Assembly: GCF_020966635.1 (NCBI RefSeq)
Contig: NZ_JAJKFQ010000026.1
Location: 99,778 to 163,777, forward strand
DNA: 64,000 nucleotides
Source of the DNA: Stieleria sp. JC731
GTDB taxonomy: Bacteria; Planctomycetota; Planctomycetia; Pirellulales; Pirellulaceae
Direction: 5' to 3'
Each line of letters starts with the position of its first letter. Within the stretch, counting starts at the first letter, position 1. Below are positions 29,928-38,628 of the stretch, in pieces. Under the pieces are notes generated by a model, which was given only the letters and a program-made list of their open reading frames with translations, was not told the DNA's origin and ran no database searches. Both the position numbers and the translations under genes were made by a program.

Positions 29928-30635
29928 TTGAAAGGTCCCACATTCGCTGTCTGGTTCATTGTTCGTTGTCTCGCAATTCGCTTTTGGAATATTCGTCGGT
30001 TGGCTGACCAAGCAAAAAACGTGATTCGCGATCAAGCGAGAAAGCGACGGCGTGAAAGGTTCGCCGAAGCGCCAGCCGAGCGAGACCGTGTAAGCGATAT
30101 CATCTGTAGCCAAGTCGACCAGCTCGCTGGCTACACGGAATCGAAATGCGTCCTCTGGTACGTCGGCGTTCGAGATGAAGTAGCCACGCAACGACGTATT
30201 GCCACAGAACTGGAGCGCGGAGCGACTTCACGTAGGGGCAGCTCGCCTACGACAGACCGCAGAATCTTGGTTCCGTTTTGCGAGGGAAACGACCTGGTGC
30301 TGTTTGACCTTCACTCGATCGAGGAACTCGAACGCGGCGCATTCGGAATTCTGGAGCCGGCTGCGAACCTGAAAGCTGAACCTGAGCGTCTAGTTAGCCC
30401 AGAAGCAGTCGACTTTGCGATCATTCCAGGACTTGCGTTTGATACCTCGGGCCATCGTATGGGATATGGACGTGGATTCTACGATCGCACACTCCAACGG
30501 CTAGTTCCAAACACACCACGAGTCGCACTCGCTTTCGATTGCCAAATGTTTGATCGGGTACCGACCGAGGCCCACGACGTGACGATGGACTGGGTCATCA
30601 CTGAATCCGGCATCATCCAATGTGGGCTCACCTAA
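29928..30635 (+). CDS. 5-formyltetrahydrofolate cyclo-ligase
   Basis: A 235-residue enzyme that uses ATP to turn 5-formyl-THF into 5,10-methenyl-THF, rescuing folate. The C-terminal signature GHRMGYGRGFYDRTL is diagnostic, with IIPGLAFD before it. The N-terminal family pattern (K..IR.QAR.RR) begins near KNVIRDQARKRR. The start is uncertain: TTG at 29928 is shown, but a TTG at 30000 would give a more typical N-terminus. Residues near ATSRRGSSPTTDRR form an insertion whose DNA (30231-30251) is palindromic at its ends. It probably shares an mRNA with rhaB. Confidence 0.88.
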   Translation: MKGPTFAVWFIVRCLAIRFWNIRRLADQAKNVIRDQARKRRRERFAEAPAERDRVSDIICSQVDQLAGYTESKCVLWYVGVRDEVATQRRIATELERGATSRRGSSPTTDRRILVPFCEGNDLVLFDLHSIEELERGAFGILEPAANLKAEPERLVSPEAVDFAIIPGLAFDTSGHRMGYGRGFYDRTLQRLVPNTPRVALAFDCQMFDRVPTEAHDVTMDWVITESGIIQCGLT

Positions 30636-30756
30636 CATCGCTGTGGTCCGACAGCACGAGCCGAATCATCGCTGGCGTAAAATTGCGTGGTCAGATTGAC
30701 TAGGTTTTCAACACTGGGGTCCGCGCCAGCTGGCAAGATTGGTACTCTTTTGCGGC

Positions 30757-31830
30757 ATGGAAAAAGCGTCCCCGATGTCGACGCTTACGCCTACTCCTTG
30801 TCTTTGGATGCTGAACGTGCCTCACGCTTGCCTTGGCCCCATCTCCGTACATTTGCCCGAACGCGTCGAGACAAATGAGCAACTTCAGGAACAGTTTCCA
30901 AACTGGGATTTGCCGTTAATCGAAGAAAAAACGGGAATCCGTCAGCGACACATTGCCGGAGAATCGGAAACCTCGAGCGACTTGGCGGTCCAGGCGTCCC
31001 AGAAACTGTTTGCCGAACACGGGATCGATCCGGGTTCGATCGATTTCCTGCTGTTTTGCACCCAAACGCCTGACTATCCACTTCCGACGACCAGCTGTCT
31101 GATCCAAGACCGCCTGTCGCTTTCGACGAACTGTGGCGCGTTGGATTTTAACCTGGGCTGTAGTGGCTACGTATACGGGTTAGCGATGGCGGACGGCTTG
31201 ATCCAAAGTGGCGTTGCCAAGCGGATCCTTTTTTTGACCGCCGAAACTTACACCAAATACATCGATGAATACGATCGCAGCCTCCGGACCATCTTCGGTG
31301 ACGCCGCAGCAGCGACATTGATCACCGCCGAAGACACTCCTTCGTTGTGGGGGTTCAAATTTGGCAGCGACGGTAGCGGTGGTGACATGCTGTTGGTGGG
31401 TGACGGTGGAGCCCGCCTCGAAGCCGACGCGATACGTCCACGCCACCGTAAGCGGTGGAAAAGCCGCCTGTACATGGATGGCCCTAGCTTGATCAATTTC
31501 ACCGTCGATGCTGTTCCGCGGATGATTGACGAGATTTTGCAAGAAAACGACCTGTCCGATTCAGACATCTCGATGTATCTAATGCACCAGGCAACCTGGA
31601 AAATGCTGGACCAGTTGCGTCAGCGAATGGATCTGGAAGAACAGCGTTTACCAATTGAGTTAGCCGAGATCGGCAACACGGTTTCCTGTACGCTTCCAAT
31701 CTTGATCGATCAGCTTCGCAAGGCTGGTCGTTTGGACCAGGAATCCGTTAATATGCTGGTTGGGTTCGGTGTCGGGCTTTCATGGGCAGGTTGCCTGTGG
31801 AAAGATGTGTGGAATCAGGCGGCTCCATGA
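30757..31830 (+). CDS. 3-oxoacyl-ACP synthase III (KAS III, FabH-like)
   Basis: A 357-residue thiolase-fold condensing enzyme. The triad is visible: Cys in NLGCSGYVYGLA, His in LMHQATWKML and Asn in IGNTVSCTLP. The FGDAAAATLI loop also fits KAS III. Such enzymes start fatty acid synthesis from acetyl-CoA and malonyl-ACP, or condense acyl chains in polyketide or lipid pathways. There are no other fab genes nearby and the sequence departs from canonical FabH, so a specialised role (alkyl or O-antigen acyl modification) is possible. Candidate starts are 30757, 30775 and 30808; I chose the first ATG with a complete N-terminus. The AlgH-like gene follows 57 bp later. Confidence 0.85.
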   Translation: MEKASPMSTLTPTPCLWMLNVPHACLGPISVHLPERVETNEQLQEQFPNWDLPLIEEKTGIRQRHIAGESETSSDLAVQASQKLFAEHGIDPGSIDFLLFCTQTPDYPLPTTSCLIQDRLSLSTNCGALDFNLGCSGYVYGLAMADGLIQSGVAKRILFLTAETYTKYIDEYDRSLRTIFGDAAAATLITAEDTPSLWGFKFGSDGSGGDMLLVGDGGARLEADAIRPRHRKRWKSRLYMDGPSLINFTVDAVPRMIDEILQENDLSDSDISMYLMHQATWKMLDQLRQRMDLEEQRLPIELAEIGNTVSCTLPILIDQLRKAGRLDQESVNMLVGFGVGLSWAGCLWKDVWNQAAP

Positions 31831-31887
31831 TCAAGCACGCTCGTACCGCGTTCGCGTTTGCCAATTACGGCGTGAGGGCCATCGGGG

Positions 31888-32448
31888 ATGTCTGAATCAC
31901 TAAGTGGGAGACTGCTAATTGCGTCCCCCTATCTGAACGACCCCAATTTCATGCGCACGATTGTCCTGATCGTCAACCATGACGATGAAGGTGCGTTCGG
32001 ATTGACGATGACACGACCGACTGACCAACGATTAAGTGACCTCATCGAATTGTCGATCCCAACGGGAACGATCCGTCAGGACGATTTCATTTTCGAAGGC
32101 GGACCCGTCGAAGGTCCCTTGCTGGCGGTTCACGACCTAACCGGGATCGGTGCACCGATCTGTGACCAGGACGCCGGAATTTGGCTGACAGGTGACGAAG
32201 ACCACTTGCGTCTATTGCTTCAGCGTACCGATGCTCGCGTCCGATTCATTTCGCAGTATTCCGGATGGGGCCCCGGGCAATTGGACATGGAGCTTCGCTC
32301 GGGTGGTTGGCTTGTCGGTCAAGCGGACAGCCAGGTCATCTTTGCCAATCCTGACCAGATTTGGGAAACGGCGGTGAAGCGATGTGGGCACGAGATCCTT
32401 TCTTCGATCTCACCGGGGCTACAGTTCAACGATCCATCGGTTAACTGA
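31888..32448 (+). CDS. YqgE/AlgH family protein
   Basis: A 186-residue member of the UPF0301/DUF179 family. Family features are LSGRLLIASPYLNDPNFMRT at the N-terminus, VLIVNHDDEGAFGLTMTRP, and the FEGGPVEGPL and YSGWGPGQLDMELRSGGWLV motifs. The family's biochemical role is unsettled; AlgH was first linked to alginate regulation in Pseudomonas. It is cytoplasmic, with no signal peptide. The phosphatase gene begins 13 bp after the stop, so these are probably cotranscribed. Confidence 0.93.
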   Translation: MSESLSGRLLIASPYLNDPNFMRTIVLIVNHDDEGAFGLTMTRPTDQRLSDLIELSIPTGTIRQDDFIFEGGPVEGPLLAVHDLTGIGAPICDQDAGIWLTGDEDHLRLLLQRTDARVRFISQYSGWGPGQLDMELRSGGWLVGQADSQVIFANPDQIWETAVKRCGHEILSSISPGLQFNDPSVN

Positions 32449-32461
32449 TTCCGGGCCATTC

Positions 32462-33250
32462 ATGCGTCGTTTCGTAATTGGCGATATCCACGGTTGTTCC
32501 AAGGCTCTTCGGACTTTAATCGACACGATTGCCCCGAAGAAAGACGACGAACTAATCTTTCTCGGGGACTACGTTGATCGTGGACCAGACAGCCGTGGTG
32601 TCATTGACCAGCTTGTTGACCTGCAATCTCGCTGCAACGTCATCCCATTGCGTGGCAACCACGAAATCATGCTATGCGGTGTAGCGTTCAGTCACCTTGA
32701 TCCCGAAATGTGGCTCAATTCAGGTGGCAACGCGACGGTCACCAGCTACGGCGGATCGCTGGATAAGATCCCCGATTCCCATGTGAAGTTTCTGCGAGGA
32801 TTGCGTCCACACTACGAGACACAGAATGCGATCTTCGTCCATGCAAACTATGATCACACGTTGCCAATGGAAGCCCAACCGGATGACGTGCGATACTGGC
32901 AGCACTTAACGCGAGCCACGCCGCCGCACTGCAGCGGAAAGCGGGTTTACGTCGGTCACACACCACAGGCCAGCGGCATGGTGCTTGACCTGGGTTACCT
33001 GGTTTGCGTCGACACATACTGTTTCGGTACCGGCTACTTGACGGCGATGAACGTCGGAACCGACGAATGCATCCAAGTTGACCGAAAAGGTTTCCGAAGG
33101 CGTGTTCCGGCGGAAGCGTTGATCCAATTTTTCGGTATCGCTGCACGATCCATTCGCACTCGATTGTTCGGTTCAAAGTCGGCCACAACAGTCACCGATG
33201 CAACCGACGAATTGACGACTTCCAAGAAAGATGATCACCAAGATCCTTGA
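32462..33250 (+). CDS. PPP-family metallophosphatase (Ser/Thr phosphatase-like)
   Basis: A 262-residue calcineurin-like phosphoesterase. The three metal-site blocks are present: GDIHGCSKAL, FLGDYVDRGPDSRGV and PLRGNHEIML. The later His residues lie in FVHANYDH and YVGHTPQ. It resembles the PrpA/PphA and Ap4A-hydrolase-type branch, dephosphorylating proteins or dinucleotides. The open frame extends upstream to 32384, inside the AlgH-like gene, but MRRFVIGDIHG at 32462 is the natural start. The neighbouring histidine kinase and response regulator suggest a signalling cluster, but no functional link is shown. Confidence 0.9.
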   Translation: MRRFVIGDIHGCSKALRTLIDTIAPKKDDELIFLGDYVDRGPDSRGVIDQLVDLQSRCNVIPLRGNHEIMLCGVAFSHLDPEMWLNSGGNATVTSYGGSLDKIPDSHVKFLRGLRPHYETQNAIFVHANYDHTLPMEAQPDDVRYWQHLTRATPPHCSGKRVYVGHTPQASGMVLDLGYLVCVDTYCFGTGYLTAMNVGTDECIQVDRKGFRRRVPAEALIQFFGIAARSIRTRLFGSKSATTVTDATDELTTSKKDDHQDP

Positions 33251-33284
33251 TCGAGCACGCGATCAGGCGGACTGAATTGACTCA

Positions 33285-34721
33285 ATGAGTAAGATGCTTC
33301 CCAAGGATGCCGACCGATTGCAAACGGCTTTGTCTGAGGAACTTTCCTCCGATGGCGTTTCGATCGCACCACCGGTTTCCGGCTCGGCAGCCAAGTCAAT
33401 TGCCCCACGCCCGGTCGAGTATGCGGCCTTCCGTCCTCGCATCGGCATGATCATCGGGCCGTTGGCCAGTATCGTTGCTGCGATTTGGCTGGCGATGATG
33501 CTTTCTGTGCAAACGACCGGCATGATGATTGTCGCCACCGCGATGTGTTTTATCGTCGGGACAATCCTGGTCATCTACACCGTCTTGAGATGGGAAAATG
33601 CCGAATCGGCTTACGAGCGAGAACGTACCGCTGCGGAGCTTTGGAATCTTCGATACGAAAACTTGCGATCGGAATTTCAACGCACCGCATCGGCGCTTTC
33701 ACACATGACCGATGGGGTCGTGATGCTTTCGCCGAAAACCGAGATCGTCTTGATCAATGAAGCCGCACGAAGACTGCTAGCGCTAACATCGGGGGGCCAA
33801 TACTTGGGACGCAAGATTTCGGAGATGGTCCGAATCCCAGAAATCGTTGCCGCCGTGGACCGCGCCGGCCGTGGAAAGATCGACGAAAATGTCGCGGTCG
33901 AAGTTGTCGATGGTTCGATCGTTCGTCCCGTCGCCGTACGAGTCAATCGCATCCTGGAAACTCAGCCGCCGCACCTCCTGCTGGTTCTCAGTGACGAAAC
34001 GGAGGCCCAGCGGGTCGAAGCGATCCGCCGAGAATTCATCGCCAACGTTTCGCACGAATTGAAAACGCCGTTAGCGGCGATCAAAGGCTATGCCGAAACG
34101 GTCGAACTTGCCATTCAAGACGACCCCGAATCTGCCGCCCACTTTATCGCTCAGATCGGAAATCAGTGTGACCGACTGGAGTACCTGATCGCCGACATGA
34201 TGAAGCTCGCGCGGGCTCAGTCTGGCAAAGGCACCTTGTTGATTCAGTCGCTGGATCTGGAAAAGGTCATCAATCACGCGATGACGTCATTCATGCCGGT
34301 TGCCGGTGCGAAGCAAATCGAGCTGAAAGTGGAATCGAGCGACAGTCCTGTTCACGTGCTGGCTGACGAAGAAGCTGCTCTGACAATCACCCAAAACTTG
34401 ATCAGCAATGCGATCCGGCACACCAATGCCGGCGGACACGTCACCGTCAGTTGCCGACGTGAGGAAGCGGGCTGGGTGATGGCAGTCAAAGATGACGGTG
34501 TCGGAATTGCCGAAGAGTTCCAGGAACGAATCTTTGAGCGGTTTTACCGAGTCGACCGAACCCGCAAAACGCACGACGGGGGAACCGGCATCGGACTGGC
34601 AATCGTCAAAAATCTGACCCGTGCTCTTGGGGGGAGAGTCGGGGTGATCAGCAGCCCCGGAAAGGGCGCAACTTTCGAGGTTTGGCTTCGCTCCTCCGAT
34701 TCACAACAAAGTCTTCATTAA
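33285..34721 (+). CDS. Membrane sensor histidine kinase, PhoR-type
   Basis: A 478-residue sensor kinase. Two membrane helices lie near 47-70 and 77-100 with almost no periplasmic loop between them, so an external ligand domain is lacking. A PAS domain follows (about 135-240: DGVVMLSPKTEIVLINEAAR). The HisKA motif is FIANVSHELKTPLAAIKGY, with the phosphorylated His near 257. The ATPase has N-box NLISNAIRHT, G1 VKDDGVGI, F-box FERFYRVD and G2 GGTGIGLAIVK. The order and DHp motif match PhoR. The pst and phoU genes are not in the window, so phosphate sensing is unproven. The partner response regulator is downstream. Confidence 0.92.
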   Translation: MSKMLPKDADRLQTALSEELSSDGVSIAPPVSGSAAKSIAPRPVEYAAFRPRIGMIIGPLASIVAAIWLAMMLSVQTTGMMIVATAMCFIVGTILVIYTVLRWENAESAYERERTAAELWNLRYENLRSEFQRTASALSHMTDGVVMLSPKTEIVLINEAARRLLALTSGGQYLGRKISEMVRIPEIVAAVDRAGRGKIDENVAVEVVDGSIVRPVAVRVNRILETQPPHLLLVLSDETEAQRVEAIRREFIANVSHELKTPLAAIKGYAETVELAIQDDPESAAHFIAQIGNQCDRLEYLIADMMKLARAQSGKGTLLIQSLDLEKVINHAMTSFMPVAGAKQIELKVESSDSPVHVLADEEAALTITQNLISNAIRHTNAGGHVTVSCRREEAGWVMAVKDDGVGIAEEFQERIFERFYRVDRTRKTHDGGTGIGLAIVKNLTRALGGRVGVISSPGKGATFEVWLRSSDSQQSLH

Positions 34722-34894
34722 AGATTTATCGCTCCAGCGGCGGGGGTAGACTGTACATTTCCGAGGATTGTTTCACCATGTCGAAATCGAAACCGAACAC
34801 CTCGGCGCTCGCTTTTCTGCTAGGCTTGAGGCTTCGGGTTACAAATCTGGAAGTCGAAAGATCGACTGATTGAAACACCGGCAAGCATCGACGC

Positions 34895-35581
34895 ATGTCC
34901 AATAACAAGATTCTGATCGTCGAAGATTACGGCCCCTTGGCCGAGACTCTCGAATACCAGCTCAAGCGAACCGGCTACGAGGTTTATCGTGCTGGCGATG
35001 GTAAGGAAGGGGTTGATCAAGCCAAGCTTTATTTGCCCGATCTGATTGTCCTCGATATCGACCTGCCAATTCTCAATGGTGTCGAAGTCTGCAAACAGCT
35101 CCGTGCCGATCCCAAAACTCGCGAAACGCTAATCCTGATGCTTAGTGCGATGGGTGAGGAATCCGACCAGGTGGTTGGCTTCGCGGTCGGAGCGGACGAT
35201 TACGTTGTGAAGCCTGTCGAGAGCTACAAAGTTCTGATCCAAAGAATCAAAGCGTTACTTCGCAGACGAGAACCGGTTCTTGAAGATCACGATTCGGTCT
35301 CACATCAGAATGTAACGGTCGACCGACGTCGGTTCGTCGTCACGATTGACGAGTCACCACTAAAGCTGACCAAGAGCGAGTTTCGCTTGCTGGACACGCT
35401 AATCCGTCAACCTGGCCGAGCCTTCGGACGCAGCGAGTTGGTCGACGCAGCTCTCGGCGAAGACACCGTCGTACTGGACCGAACGATCGATGTCCACGTA
35501 CGTGCGTTACGAAAGAAAATGGGTGGAGCCGCCGACCTGATCGAAACCGTCCGCGGTGTCGGCTATCGCTTCAAAGAATAA
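34895..35581 (+). CDS. OmpR/PhoB-type response regulator
   Basis: A 228-residue response regulator. The receiver domain has the acidic pocket E10/D11, the phosphorylated Asp54 (IVLDIDLP), a Ser/Thr site near LMLSAMG and the conserved Lys of VVKPVE. The winged-helix output domain (about 135-228) has the family pattern LTKSEFRLLDTL, RAFGRSELVD, TIDVHVRALRKKMG and RGVGYRF. It probably binds direct repeats upstream of target genes after phosphorylation by the upstream sensor. A 173 bp gap separates it from the kinase gene, so it may also have its own promoter. Confidence 0.93.
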   Translation: MSNNKILIVEDYGPLAETLEYQLKRTGYEVYRAGDGKEGVDQAKLYLPDLIVLDIDLPILNGVEVCKQLRADPKTRETLILMLSAMGEESDQVVGFAVGADDYVVKPVESYKVLIQRIKALLRRREPVLEDHDSVSHQNVTVDRRRFVVTIDESPLKLTKSEFRLLDTLIRQPGRAFGRSELVDAALGEDTVVLDRTIDVHVRALRKKMGGAADLIETVRGVGYRFKE

Positions 35582-35590
35582 CGCCCCCCA

Positions 35591-35735
35591 CAGTACCCAT
35601 CACGTTCCGCCGTGATGCATGCCCCACTGTACCCATCACGTTCCACCGTGATGCAGGTCCCACTGTACCCATCACGTTCCACAGTGATGAAGCTTCCACA
35701 GTACCCATCACGCTCCGCCGTGATGCATGCCCCAC
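35591..35735. repeat. 36 bp tandem array of hairpins
   Basis: CATCACG recurs exactly every 36 bp at 35598, 35634, 35670 and 35706. Each unit contains the hairpin CATCACGTTCCGCCGTGATG or a close variant, followed by a variable 16 bp linker ending in GTACC. Three related hairpins follow at about 35823-35843, 35856-35870 and 35890-35910, spaced irregularly. The array sits between convergent genes (response regulator and helicase), where it could act as a two-way terminator. It is not a CRISPR: units have no unique spacers of normal length and no cas genes are present. Confidence 0.85.
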
Positions 35736-35936
35736 ACGTCGAAGGCTCTGCGACGGCAGGTCTGCTTGAAACCGCAAGATCTGCAAAGGCCGACGTTTGG
35801 GTTTCCCGTTTTTATTTGCTGACATCACGACGGAGCGTGATGGCTACTATTGCAGCCATCACATCCAAGCCTGACGTCTACCGGTGCTGCCATCACGTCC
35901 GAGCGTGATGGCCATAGTGAATCATCAACCGAAGCA

Positions 35937-38222
35937 TTAATCGCGGTCGAACTTCTTCTTGAACTTCGACTTCTTGCCGAAAGGTTTCCCACCGGGCTTT
36001 CCGCCTAGTTTGCCACCGGAATTACCGTAAGGCTTTCCGCCTGAGCGTCCCGGTTTACCACCGGGGCGTCCGGACGACGATTCAGATCGCGGACCGTCGT
36101 AGGATCCTTGGCCGAAGTTCTTACCCGACTTCTTCTTAAAGCCGCCACGCTTTGGCTTACCTTTGCGACCGCCTTCGAAATCACGTGGACGACGCTCGGT
36201 GAAGGGGCGGATCCGCAGCTGCTTTCCAGAAACCCAAGTATTCTGCAAGTACTCGATGACGTCATCTGGCAAACCGGATGGCAAATCGACTGTCGAAAAC
36301 GTTTCATTGATCGCGATCGGGCCAATGTCTGACCCGGGGATGCCAACTTCGTTTGCGATCGCACCAACGATATTGCCGGGACGAACGCCATCGGTGTGAC
36401 CGACGCCGATCCAGTAGCGATCCATTCCGCTTTCGGCACGATCGCTAATGCGTGGTTTGCGACGACGTGGCCCGTCATCACCGTCAAAGCTTCGCTCACG
36501 ACGTTCGCGAGGCTCTTTCACTGCGGCAAGATCCTTCGCCACCAGCGGTTGCCCACGACGGCTAAGCACAGCCAGAGCTGCGGCCGCGTCTTCGAGCGTC
36601 GTTCCATTTTCTTGGACGTAATCAGCAAGAATCGTTTTGAACAAGCCGAGGTCTTGGTGCGAACGCGCTTCGTCGATCTCGCGTTTGAATTGCTCGATTC
36701 GAACGTCGGTCAGTTCTTCCTTCGTTGGCGGATTGAACAACTCGATTCGTTGCTTGGTTACCTTCTCGATCAAACGCAATTTGTTGCGTTGTCGTGGAGT
36801 CAAGAAGATGTACGCGACACCTTTTCGCCCAGCCCGACCGGTTCGCCCGATTCGGTGGACGTAGGATTCGGAATCGTGAGGAAGGTCGTAGTTAAAGACG
36901 TGGCTGATTCGCTGGACATCGAGCCCGCGTGCTGCCACATCGGTTGCGACCAAGATATCCAACCGACCGGCTTTCAATTGATCGACGGTCTTTTGTCGAC
37001 GAGCTTGTGGCAGGTCACCGTTAAGCGCCGCGGCTCGAAGCCCGAGCGTTAACAAGTGATCGGCAACAGCAACGGTGGAATCTTTCGTCTTGGTGAAGAC
37101 AAGAACTCCGTCGGTGTCTTCCATTTCGATCAAGCGGCAAAGCAACTCTCGCTTGCTGCGTTCCTGGATGATGACACAGCGTTGTTCGATCGTATCTGCG
37201 GTCAATGTCTTTTTACGGACGGTGATGACGGCAGGATCATCTAGATACTGGTCGGCGACACGTCGAATTGGCGCCGGCATCGTTGCGGAAAACAACGCGA
37301 TTTGCCGTTCCTGATTCGTCTGCTGCAGAATCCATTCGACATCGTCGATGAACCCGAGGTTCAACATTTCATCGGCTTCGTCCAAAACGACCGACGAGAG
37401 GCCATCAAGTTTAAGCGTCCCACGTTTGATGTGGTCGATGACGCGTCCGGGCGTTCCGACGACAACGTGAACACCACGTTTGAGTGCCTTGAGCTGTGGA
37501 TCGTAGTCCGCACCACCGTAAAGCGCGACGATCTGCAGCTTGGGGATATTGGCGCCATAGGTTTCAAACGATTTGGCCACCTGTGTTGCCAATTCGCGTG
37601 TCGGGGCGAGCACCAAAATTTGAGGCAGCTTTGGCCGTCCGCTGATTTTCGACAACAACGGCAACGCGAACGCGGCCGTTTTGCCGGTACCCGTTTGCGA
37701 CTGGGCTAGAACGTCCCGTCCAGCCAAGATGTACGGAATGATTCGTTGTTGGACTTCAGTCGGGGTGGTGTAGCCCGAGCAGTCAACGGCCAATTGAACT
37801 TCATTGCTGAGCTCGAAATCACGAAACCGCGGTTCGTCCGACGCAGCTTTCTCTTTTTTCGATTTTGCACTGACAGCTTCGCCAGTCTCTTCGTTGCGAT
37901 CCGATTGTGAATCGCTGTTTTCATTGGAAACAGCAACTTCTTCTGCTGCTTCGGGCTCGTTTTGTCCGGCTTCGCTTTGACTCGTTTCGCCGGCAGCACT
38001 TTCAGCTTCGACCACAGCACTTTCAGCTTCGACCACAGCACTTTCAGCTTCGACCACAGACGCTGCCGCCTCAGTTTCCTGTTCGGCTGTCAACTGACTT
38101 TCGTTCGCCGATTCCGTTTCATTTGTGGGTGATTCTTGTTGATCGCCGCCGTCTTGAACCTCGCTTTGTGGGTTCAGATCAGCGCGCGCAGCTTCATCCA
38201 TCATATCCAATTCGTTCGACAT
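35937..38222 (-). CDS. DEAD-box RNA helicase with DbpA-type RNA-binding domain
   Basis: A 761-residue CsdA/DeaD-like RNA helicase. It unwinds structured RNA for ribosome assembly and mRNA decay, often in the cold. Residues 1-135 form an acidic Glu/Ser/Ala-rich extension. The core has the Q motif (TTPTEVQQRIIP), Walker A SQTGTGKTAAF, VLDEADEML, FSATMP, and HRIGRTGRAGRKG. A DbpA-like RRM domain lies near 595-680 (DRYWIGVGHTDGV), and the tail is rich in Gly, Lys and Arg (GGKPGRSGGKPYG). The acidic extension holds three tandem 21 bp copies giving ESAVVEA. The gene is monocistronic. The canonical family name (deaD or csdA) is not settled from sequence alone. Confidence 0.93.
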   Translation of the reverse strand: MSNELDMMDEAARADLNPQSEVQDGGDQQESPTNETESANESQLTAEQETEAAASVVEAESAVVEAESAVVEAESAAGETSQSEAGQNEPEAAEEVAVSNENSDSQSDRNEETGEAVSAKSKKEKAASDEPRFRDFELSNEVQLAVDCSGYTTPTEVQQRIIPYILAGRDVLAQSQTGTGKTAAFALPLLSKISGRPKLPQILVLAPTRELATQVAKSFETYGANIPKLQIVALYGGADYDPQLKALKRGVHVVVGTPGRVIDHIKRGTLKLDGLSSVVLDEADEMLNLGFIDDVEWILQQTNQERQIALFSATMPAPIRRVADQYLDDPAVITVRKKTLTADTIEQRCVIIQERSKRELLCRLIEMEDTDGVLVFTKTKDSTVAVADHLLTLGLRAAALNGDLPQARRQKTVDQLKAGRLDILVATDVAARGLDVQRISHVFNYDLPHDSESYVHRIGRTGRAGRKGVAYIFLTPRQRNKLRLIEKVTKQRIELFNPPTKEELTDVRIEQFKREIDEARSHQDLGLFKTILADYVQENGTTLEDAAAALAVLSRRGQPLVAKDLAAVKEPRERRERSFDGDDGPRRRKPRISDRAESGMDRYWIGVGHTDGVRPGNIVGAIANEVGIPGSDIGPIAINETFSTVDLPSGLPDDVIEYLQNTWVSGKQLRIRPFTERRPRDFEGGRKGKPKRGGFKKKSGKNFGQGSYDGPRSESSSGRPGGKPGRSGGKPYGNSGGKLGGKPGGKPFGKKSKFKKKFDRD
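37998..38060 (-). repeat. Three 21 bp in-frame tandem repeats in the helicase
   Basis: Copies at 37998-38018, 38019-38039 and 38040-38060 are identical except for the last base of the third. They encode the heptad-like acidic repeat ESAVVEA, so copy number could vary between strains without frameshift. Confidence 0.8.
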
Positions 38223-38628
38223 TCTATCTCTTGCAAACCTTCGTTCTTAAATCGATCGAGTGGTGCAACTCGGCACGCTGACGGACGACACACACATTCG
38301 CGTCACGCTTTAAAAACTCGATCGTGGTACGCAGTCGATGAACTCGGGTCTAGAGATGCACTTCGATGGTGCAACAAAAAGATTGCAAACTCGCATGGTT
38401 TGCATCGATTCGGCGGGATAGAAACTTCCTCCGCCAGACTTAAGCTCAGGCAACTCGCGATGCTGGGCCAAGTCTATCTACACCCGCGCTTTCTAGAAAG
38501 GCATAAAACGTGCCACGCAGCCAATTGTGACGCCATGGCGGTTGCAGGCACCATTAACTGACCGTCAACGGACAGTTAGCGACAATGGAGGCGAAAAAAC
38601 ACTCCCCCCTCCAAATCTCGCGTCCCCG
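38223..38628. other. Gap between glycoside hydrolase and helicase genes
   Basis: This 406 bp stretch should hold the helicase promoter and the 3' end of the glycoside hydrolase transcript. The only structure I see is a hairpin at 38555-38578. No RNA gene was recognised. Confidence 0.4.
38555..38578 (-). terminator. Possible hairpin terminator of the glycoside hydrolase gene
   Basis: The arms TAACTG-T-CCG and CGG-T-CAGTTA pair with one mismatch around a four-base loop, about 50 bp past the stop codon. It lacks a U-tract, so intrinsic termination is doubtful. Confidence 0.3.

Noticed and set aside
35591..35735. CRISPR array
   Set aside because: The 36 bp period looks CRISPR-like, but the repeated hairpin takes about 20 bp and the remaining 16 bp are partly conserved; there are no unique spacers and no cas genes.
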